Below, piece by piece: positions 57,421 through 64,000 of a stretch of DNA of 64,000 bases. The DNA is from Anisodus tanguticus (lineage: Eukaryota > Streptophyta > Magnoliopsida > Solanales > Solanaceae), in NCBI GenBank assembly GCA_034509755.1, contig CM067551.1:12334501-12398500 (forward strand), given 5' to 3'. Under the pieces are notes generated by a model, which was not told the DNA's origin, ran no database searches, and saw only the letters and a list, made by a program, of their open reading frames with translations. The translations under genes were made by a program, and so were the position numbers. Position 1 is the stretch's first letter. Each line of letters starts with the position of its first letter.

Positions 57421-57556
57421 TGTTAGGGCCGGTGGCCTTGACCTTGCCACCTTGATGATTGACCCATCCATACCCATGAGGCCTGAAATGAGACTGGCCT
57501 ACTGACTGGTTCGGTTTTGACGAACCCCTGCTGCCCTCTTGCCTCAGGTTCTGATT

Positions 57557-58513
57557 CTAATTAAAGGATCCTAACGATCGAAGCCTCTTCTGCGAATACC
57601 CTCTTTTTGCTTTAGCGAAACTTTCTACCTTCATAGCCATGTCGACGACCTGAAGATAGGTCCGATCATTGGCTAATGCCACTACCTTCTCCGCCAGGTT
57701 TGGGTTTAAACCCTCAACAAATCTTTTGACCTTCTCCCTTTCTGTAGGAACGACATGTGTGTTGTATGCTGACAATCTTACGAACTGCGTATCATATTCT
57801 TGCACACTGCGGTTCCCTTGTTTTAACTGTTCAAATTCCCGTCTGAGCGCATCTTTGCGCGTTTTAGGCATGAATTTTTCAATGAATGCAGCCCTGAACT
57901 CCCCCCACGTCACTAGTGGTGACATCGAGGGACGATTTCTTCTAAAATTCCTCCACCACACCCCTGCATCATCCACTAAACGTGCACTCACCAAATTAAC
58001 GCCATACGTCTCCACACATCCTAGGGTAAACATTAGATCTTCTACCTCGTCGAGGAACACTATCGGGTCAGACTTGGAGTCCTTCCCTGAGTAGATAGGT
58101 TCCCTTTTTCTCATAAAATTCATCCATAGCCTATCCGGGACTGCCTGAGCTTCTACATTTTCGGCTAGTGGTGCAGTCACAACTGTTTCCTGGGCCGGCA
58201 GGTTTTGGGTTGGGATTGAGACACCAAGTGTAGGTTGAACCATTTGTGGAACTGCAGCTGTCATCAACATTATAAGTCTATCCAACTTTTGTCCTACCGT
58301 TTCCTGAGACGTTTGGCTCTCATTTTCTTCCACATTTTCCACGATATCTTCAGACATTGCTACCTCAACTGGAGGTATAGGAGCTTCGTAGTGAACCTCC
58401 TCTTCAACCCTTGGTTCCTGTACCCGAACTCTTTGGGGTTGCCATTGTCTCCTCCCTCTTCCCCGAGTAGTTCTAGTCGACCTGCGCACCACTGGTATTT
58501 GTGAATTTTCCAT
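57557..58513 (-). pseudogene. Chromovirus gag (capsid) region
   Basis: ATG at 58513 (MENSQIPVVRR) has a better context than the one eight codons upstream. An Arg-rich, then acidic N-terminus leads to the retrotransposon gag domain at about residues 170-270: VFLDEVEDLMFTLGC, ARLVDDAGVWWRNF, TWGEFRAAFIEKFMP and RREFEQLKQGNRSVQEYD. A TAG stop at 57557 cuts it from the nucleocapsid part, which continues in the same frame. The protein assembles the particle in an intact element. Confidence 0.93.
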
Positions 58514-58537
58514 TTTTTTTCTGTAAATACAACACAT

Positions 58538-58728
58538 CCATATTTTAGAAGGCAGTCTGTCTACTTTTAATTCCTCAAAATCTTCTTATACTTCAAAAGC
58601 ATGCAACACCACAATATGCAAATTGAATATCCTTTCTTTCTTGCATTCATAACACTTCATTCATCATATTCAAATATATATATATATATATATATATATG
58701 CCATGACATTACAATAAATCACATCAGA
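58538..58728. other. Spacer between extra frame and gag, with TA microsatellite
   Basis: Non-coding spacer. A (TA)n run of about 25 bases lies at 58674-58699. Confidence 0.8.
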
Positions 58729-59235
58729 TCATTCTCTGCCACCCACTATAGCTCTCTCACTCAAACATGCACCTACTACAACACGTTCTAAAGGGCTTAA
58801 CCGCATGATTCGCCTATTCTGCAGGTTGGCATTCAACTCCCTGTGAACCTTCTTTCTTGCTTCCCTTTCCATATCGCTCATTCTATCCCTTACTCCTCTT
58901 ACCTGGCATAGAAATTTGAACAAGGAATCTTCTGTAATATCTCCTCTTAGCATTCTTGCCCCTCTGAATGAGGAATGGAAATTTTCCAGAACGGAGTTGA
59001 CTATTATATGTAATATGACCCCAATTGAGAGTTTGAAGAAGGTCGGGTCGTATGAATGCCTCTTCTGTCTAGCCCTAAGCAAATACGTACAAAGTACGAT
59101 TGTGTCGTCTATATACTCGTCAAAATCGTCTCTCGAGTCCATCTTACGGCGCATGAATTTCTTCTGAGCTCTCATTGCCCTTTTCTATTTCATGCGCACT
59201 TCCTTCTTTGTTGGAGCTCGTCTTATAACCACCAT
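58729..59235 (-). pseudogene. Unidentified frame upstream of gag in chromovirus
   Basis: On the minus strand a 148-codon frame starts at ATG 59175. It continues in frame upstream to ATG 59235 through one TAG codon (about 59187), so the older protein may have been about 168 residues. It lies between primer-binding site and gag, where most gypsy elements have untranslated leader. The protein is basic, starts MVVIRRAPTKKEVRMK before the stop, has a hydrophobic stretch LSIGVILHIIVNSVL and a charged helical part around VRDRMSDMEREARKKVHREL. I recognise no domain. Extra pre-gag frames are known in Ogre/Tat elements, a different lineage. Function unknown. Confidence 0.6.
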
Positions 59236-59484
59236 CTACAAAACACTTGTCAGTTAGTTTATCATTGTACAATCTCCTTCCCCAAGACCCTTTTAAAGAG
59301 GTAGTACAAGAACCAAGTCTTTAAAAAGACTCAAGATAAGCACGAGAAGAGTATGAAAGAAGGGAAACTGTTTAGAATGTTATTCCGTTCACTTATTACT
59401 AAGGTGGCGCGCACACCGTCGCAATAAGTAATTGTTCAAACACCCAACTCAAAAAAAGTTCCTAAGATCTCTTAACCTGGTTTA

Positions 59485-59496
59485 GCTCTGATACCA
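59485..59496 (-). other. Primer-binding site of chromovirus
   Basis: The complement reads TGGTATCAGAGC, three bases from the LTR end at 59500. Initiator Met-tRNA would prime minus-strand synthesis. Confidence 0.93.
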
Positions 59497-59499
59497 ACT

Positions 59500-60194
59500 T
59501 GTCACGCCCCGACTTTTCTCAAGTCTTTCTTTAGGACATGATGGCACCTAGACAACTATCCCTTTCCAGGCGAACCATTTACATCATTTTCTTCCTAAAT
59601 TAGATAGGTATTTGCGGAATATTATATTTAATAATCAATTTGAAGTTTACGAAGAACAATCTCATGTGGGGCATTTCCTGAGATAATAAAACTTAATTCT
59701 TTAAACAAACTTAGTCTAGAGTAACTTTCACCAAATCCAAAATAATGGATTGGTGGTACGATGAGGCTGCGGGACGATCGCTAGCCCTCTTGCGGAGCTT
59801 TTCTTCTATCGCGCCTTCCTGAAATATATTAAATAAAAGAGTCAGCCCTACCATCCGGGACTGAGTGGGAATCTCACCTTACAATCCAAAGTAACCTCAC
59901 AATATTTTTAACTACAATCACATTATAAGAAAATAATAAGCATGTTGAAATAAACAGATTACAACCCTTTTATTAAATAAATCAATAAATATTCACGTGC
60001 AAAATTTTCTCCTCGCTCGTCTTTAAAAAAAACAACTAAGTTTAATCAGTACTCCTGCTTTTTCCCATATAACATATTATACATTTGTTACGGTACGTGC
60101 AACCCGGTCCAGTGCATTTATATATTTGTTGCGGTACGTGCAACCCGATCCAGTGCATTTATATATTTGTTGCGGTACGTACAACCCGATCCAA

Positions 60195-60247
<53 letters not shown>

Positions 60248-61269
60248 CGGTCCGTGCAATCCGATCCAATGCATTTATTTATTTGTTTAAATATGTCATA
60301 TGTTCAAAAGGCTCAAATAATATTTCCTTCCTTCAATATTTCGCCCTTTTTACTTGTAAGGGTTACAACTCTCAAACCATAAGTCAGATTTATCCCCATA
60401 AAGTCTCAAACTGTCGAGGACAGAGTAATCTATAACTTTTATTCAACACAATCTTTCATATGCTTTACCTATTTGTACAGTTTTTACGTTATACATTCTG
60501 CCATTTCAGACTTCGGTTGATCCGAGGCAGAATGTTTACACAACGATAACTCTCAAACCGTAAGTCATATTTATCCCCGTAAAGTCTCAAACTGTCGAGG
60601 AAAGAGTAATCTATAACTTTTATTCAGCACAATATTTCATATGCTTCACCTATTTGTACAGTTTTTACGTTATACATTCTGCCCTTCCAGACTTCGATTG
60701 ATCCGAGGCAGAATGTTTAAACAGCGATAACTATCAAACCGTAAGTCGGATTTATCCCCGTTAAGTCTCAAACTGACCATAACAGAAATATGTACAACTC
60801 TGTAAAATTTCATCCAATTCTAACAAGTATAGCCTAGTATAACATATTACAATTTCACAATCAAAACTAGTAATTAAACAAATCATAACTTTCATGCTCA
60901 TTCTTTCAATAACCGGATTATATTCTAACATGTATTGTAACTTAAAAATAAAGGATTTTACTAAGAACTTTGAGTGAGAAAACTCACCTTTGTTGCTTCG
61001 TAATTGCGAACAAAACCTCAACTTCAACTTATCCTTCAACCAAACCTTTTTGGGACTCCTTAATTGCTCTCTTTAATCCTTTTTTTTTCACTGTGTTTTG
61101 TTTCTGATTTTTGTATTTCCATTTTTGTTGTGTTTTATATAAAAGTGTATATGTGTGTGTGTTGTGTCGTGTGAGTAGTTGCACGAATTTTGGGATGTGA
61201 GGGAGTGGAAGAAGGGGTTTTAGGGACGTGCGTGTATGTGTTATTATTTTTTTTTTACAGGACTTTACA
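59500..61269 (-). repeat. Chromovirus LTR (5' copy in element orientation)
   Basis: 1770 bases, TGTCACGCCCC...GACTTTACA. It is shorter than its sister because it has one 181-base unit fewer; the longer TA run partly compensates. The hAT-2 sequence resumes with ATATCCG at 61270. Confidence 0.95.
60370..60780 (-). repeat. 181-base tandem repeats, 2.3 copies
   Basis: Units start at 60370, 60551 and 60732 (the last partial), with the same 181-base period as 52421-53010 in the sister LTR. Confidence 0.95.
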
Positions 61270-61274
61270 ATATC

Positions 61275-61667
61275 CGACTTTGTCAAAGATCTTTGGCAAT
61301 TTCAGTGTCTACCGTGGCTTCCGAATTGGCATTTAGCACGGGGGGCGCATTCTTGACCCTTTTAGGAGTACATTAACTCATAAGACAGTTGACACATTAA
61401 TTTGCATACAAAATTGACTTCTCAACTCTTATAGGAGAACAAATTGTGCAACCAACCGAAGAAGAAACTAAGTTTTATGAAGAAGTTGAATTGGGTAACA
61501 ATACTGTTTTTATATATTGTGTTTAATAGAATGATTATACTTTAACATTTTATTTATTATATTGACGCTTTGACAAATTGTATGTAGACTTTGAGAAACT
61601 TTCAATCGTACCGCAATCACAAGAAGCAGAACAACCACAAGCAGTGAAGGACTTGACAATGGATTGA
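61275..61667 (+). pseudogene. hAT-2 transposase remnant, C-terminal part
   Basis: The dimerisation domain broken off at 51582 continues here: PTLSKI, then in a shifted frame LAISVSTVASELAFSTGG, the strongly conserved hAT signature, then ILDPFRSTL in another frame. An intron probably runs from about 61495 to 61587, followed by a last exon DFEKLSIVPQSQEAEQP ending at TGA 61665. Small indels make the present reading frame unusable. Confidence 0.85.
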
Positions 61668-62117
61668 TATTACTTGCTGGTAGAATTGTGAAATATTGAC
61701 GTCATAATTTATGCTGGTTGTGTCATATTTTTAAGGAAGCAAGATTGTTGGTTGTGTCATATTTTAAAATTCATGTATTGAACTTTTAATTTATGATGTG
61801 AACTTTATATTTTGGAGTTTGGACTTTTATTTTGTGGAGATGTAAACTTTAATTTGGAGTTTTTTACATGTGTTTAAGAATATATGTGATGCAGATTTTA
61901 TGTTTTTAGACTTTAAATTATTTTTTTTTGACTTTATATATGCTGATTATGATACACTTGAATTAAAAAATCGATATGTTCGATGATATAAACTGATACG
62001 TTCATTTTTTTTTAAGTTTGATTCGGTTTTTTTAAAATAAAAATTAAATTTTATTCGAGTCATACTTTTTTGATATAAAATCGAACCGAACCGATATACG
62101 TCACCCCTACCATCGAG

Positions 62118-63060
62118 GCAAATATATAAAACTAACAAAAGATACAATTAAGATTTTTGACTAATTTTTGGTTAATATATGTTTGGAGAAAACTTTTGTA
62201 CAAGTTGATGTGGGCACAACACGAAGAATCAGATCTTTCGTCTAGCGCTGACACAGAATAAAATCATCAGATGATATATATTGACCGTATTTGCGGTATC
62301 TTTTGACAGACCCCTTTTATATTATCATTAAATAAATATTGAACGGCCAGTAGTTCGTCCACGTTGTTTTAAACAAAAAATAGCTTAATTTATGTGCAAC
62401 AATTATAATGTAATGATTCCCTTTTTCCTACACAAATAGATGTGGTTTAACTGGTTATGGACTTGCATTACATTATTTATCATACTTTTCTAGGTTAAGT
62501 AATTTGATTGTTTTGCATTGCTAGTGTATAAAAGTCATTAAAATATAACATAGAACATAATCAATTCATCTAATGATTTTGTTGTGATCTAAAACAGACA
62601 AATAAACCATTCGTATTATATTTTCTGTTCAAACTTTTAGATAAAACGTTACAAGTTAACATAGTACTAAGAGTAATAGTTGCTATCAATATAATTTTTT
62701 TAATTTTTTATTATCAGGTCATCTAAAAAATATTTACAGATAAATCTACTCAAAATGTGAATTTATAATCTTAAAATAAGACATGTTATTACCCGTTACA
62801 ATAGGCAAATGTGTCCTGACGATATAAACATTCCTACATTGACAATATATATGACTTAGAATCTATTAAAAAACGAGCATGACCACACAGAATATGAATA
62901 TATGTATCGTTCAACTTGCCCGTTATATGTGGAACGAAATAGTAGTACTTGTATCTTTTTTTCCAAAAAGTTAATCTTGTAGAGTTGCAATCCAGTTCAT
63001 TTTCGAAGAATCTAAATAAAGCTCACAATCTTTTCAAAATGTTCTTTTCTTTATTCACAC
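62118..63060. other. Upstream region of GRX-4
   Basis: AT-rich sequence with no gene or recognised mobile element. It should contain the GRX-4 promoter. Confidence 0.55.
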
Positions 63061-63068
63061 TATAAATA
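63061..63068 (+). promoter_or_regulatory. Probable TATA box of GRX-4
   Basis: TATAAATA lies 183 bases upstream of the ATG, predicting a leader of about 150 bases that contains a T13 run. Confidence 0.6.
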
Positions 63069-63243
63069 GACTCACCAGACCACCCCTATTTTCAAGCAAC
63101 ATAGCTATATCTGAGCTTGGAAAATAAAAATTAAACCTTTTTATTTCCCCAGCTCTTTTTTTTTTTTTGCTAGTTGCTTCATTATATTATCTCCTCCTTA
63201 ATTAATCATATATTTTTCTCTTGTTTTAATTTATCAAAGAAAA

Positions 63244-63546
63244 ATGGACAAGGTACAAAAAATGGCTAGGGAACATGGAGTGGTAATATTCAGCAAGAGT
63301 ACTTGTTGTTTGTGCTATGCAGTGAGTATATTATTTCAAGACCTTGGAGTAATTCCATATGTTCATGAAATTGATCATGATCCAGATGGAAAAGAAATGG
63401 AAAAAGCACTAATGAGGGTGGGTCGCAATGCATTGGTGCCAGCAGTTTTTATTGGGGGGAAATTGGTTGGTTCTACTAATGAAGTTATGTCACTTCATCT
63501 TAAAGGCTCACTCATTCAACTCATCAAGCCATATATGCCTAATTAA
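63244..63546 (+). CDS. GRX-4: CC-type (class III) glutaredoxin, CCLC
   Basis: Intact intron-less gene for 100 residues. The N-terminus MDKVQKMAREHGVVIFSKST leads to active site CCLC (residues 21-24), then YAVSILFQDLG, HEIDHDPDGKEMEKAL, a cis-proline segment LVPAVFIGGK and the STNEVMSLHLKGSL helix. This wording matches the Arabidopsis GRXC11-C14 type. The end PYMPN lacks the ALWL-like motif found in GRX-1 and GRX-2, so corepressor recruitment through that motif is not expected. Start choice is clear: first ATG, AAAAATGG context. AATAAA at 63638 is a likely poly(A) signal. Substrate and partners (probably TGA factors) are inferred from the family. Confidence 0.95.
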   Translation: MDKVQKMAREHGVVIFSKSTCCLCYAVSILFQDLGVIPYVHEIDHDPDGKEMEKALMRVGRNALVPAVFIGGKLVGSTNEVMSLHLKGSLIQLIKPYMPN

Positions 63547-64000
63547 AAAGTTAATTAAGACCCCCCCACCCCCCAATATTTCAAGAAATATAAGAGAGTT
63601 TGTTATTATTAATATTAGTAGTAACTAGGAACAAAGAAATAAATTGTTGGGTCAAAGAAGTTGTAGTCTGAAAATGTTGTGATTATGCGTTCATGAATTA
63701 ATGTTATTTGATCTTAGTAGATAGAATATGTGTGCCCTAGTTCAAATTAAAGAATGTATTCTCATTTGTTTCTCAATTAAATTAAGTTAGCCTTATTGCT
63801 TTTAGTTAATTTTTTTATATGTGGAGGATCAACAGCAGCTGTGGACAATATGAAGGATTTATCCGTACAAATGGGAAAATATGAAGTGAAAAATAATCAC
63901 ATACTATAAGTTAAGCTTAAAACAAGCAGTACTGATCAATACTCATTCGAATCGTTTGCATCTAAATTAAGTATGAGTAATTAAAACAACGTTCTCCCTA
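63547..64000. other. GRX-4 3' flank
   Basis: 3' untranslated region and downstream sequence. A C7ACCCCCC tract lies at about 63562-63575 just behind the stop; AATAAA lies at 63638-63643. No further gene begins before the window ends. Confidence 0.6.

Larger units (their letters stand above)
51583..61269 (-). mobile_element. Chromovirus (Ty3/gypsy, Del/Tekay-like) inserted in hAT-2
   Basis: LTRs 51583-53507 and 59500-61269 begin TGTAAAGTCC and end GGGCGTGACA on the minus strand. Flanks GTATC and ATATC match at 4 of 5. Primer-binding site (complement of 59485-59496) is near the right LTR; polypurine tract lies left at 53508. Gene order on the minus strand is extra frame, gag, protease, RT, RNase H, integrase, chromodomain. 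The polyprotein is complete in domain order but interrupted by four stops and two frameshifts, so the copy is recently dead. The Del/Tekay assignment rests on the paired gag cysteine motifs and the chromodomain wording. Confidence 0.95.
50679..62109 (+). mobile_element. hAT-2: deletion-derived hAT element split by a chromovirus
   Basis: Left end TAAGGGTGGGTATAAAA and right end (complement TAGGGGTGACGTATATCGG) are inverted hAT-type termini. Flanks CAATCGAG (50671-50678) and CCATCGAG (62110-62117) match at 7 of 8. Without the inserted chromovirus (51583-61269) the element is about 1.7 kb. It carries a transposase remnant with BED finger and dimerisation domain but no catalytic core. Confidence 0.88.

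Noticed and set aside
58729..59175. Extra chromovirus frame as a retroviral envelope-like gene
   Set aside because: It lies upstream of gag, not behind pol, has no signal peptide and only one short hydrophobic stretch.

Overview
The window looks like nuclear DNA of a dicot plant, most likely a member of the Solanaceae. It carries small plant-specific CC-type (class III) glutaredoxin genes, Ty1/copia and Ty3/gypsy retrotransposons primed by initiator Met-tRNA, hAT, Stowaway-like and CACTA-like DNA transposons, and SINEs that I recognise as Au-like and TS-like (TS was first described in tobacco). The family placement is inference. No bacterial, organellar or viral gene cluster is visible.

The backbone is a glutaredoxin cluster with all members on the + strand. 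GRX-1 (8328-8636) is intact with a CCMC active site. GRX-2 is broken: its probable promoter is at about 26243, the first half of its coding sequence at 31401-31551 and the second half at 41560-41690. GRX-3 is a decayed fragment (47786-48298). GRX-4 (63244-63546) is intact with a CCLC active site and no ALWL-type C-terminus. Almost everything else is transposable element.

Layout. 1-6 kb: Copia-1, old and decayed, 4/5-base target duplication. 6.6-7.3 kb: foldback MITE. 8.2-8.7 kb: GRX-1. 9.3-9.5 kb: Stowaway-like MITE. 9.8-14.9 kb: Copia-2, perfect GTCAC duplication. 15.1-18.5 kb: Copia-3, 5'-truncated. 19.8-20.6 kb: two SINEs with clear target duplications. 21.4-23.2 kb: Copia-4, internally deleted and then cut by a gypsy LTR fragment (23.2-25.1 kb). 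26.2-41.7 kb: GRX-2 with Copia-5 in its presumed 5' leader (perfect CTCAT duplication) and a 10-kb LARD-like element inside its coding sequence (perfect CCTAG duplication). 41.8-42.6 kb: small hAT-type element. 43.2-46.7 kb: hAT-1 with a broken transposase gene. 47.0 kb: second Au-like SINE. 47.8-48.3 kb: GRX-3. 48.9-50.5 kb: three small DNA transposons. 50.7-62.1 kb: hAT-2, split by a 9.7-kb chromovirus (51583-61269) that carries gag, protease, RT, RNase H, integrase, chromodomain and an extra unidentified reading frame upstream of gag. 63.1-63.6 kb: GRX-4.

The most informative structure is the serial inactivation of GRX-2. Terminal repeats and target duplications define both insertions, and removing both elements and one copy of each duplication restores a continuous glutaredoxin frame, still about ten residues short. 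By eye the Copia-5 LTRs differ more (about 12 changes in 300 bases) than the LARD LTRs (about 30 in 2.3 kb), so the leader insertion probably came first. The second point of interest is the unidentified frame between primer-binding site and gag of the chromovirus. I found no wholly new system beyond these.
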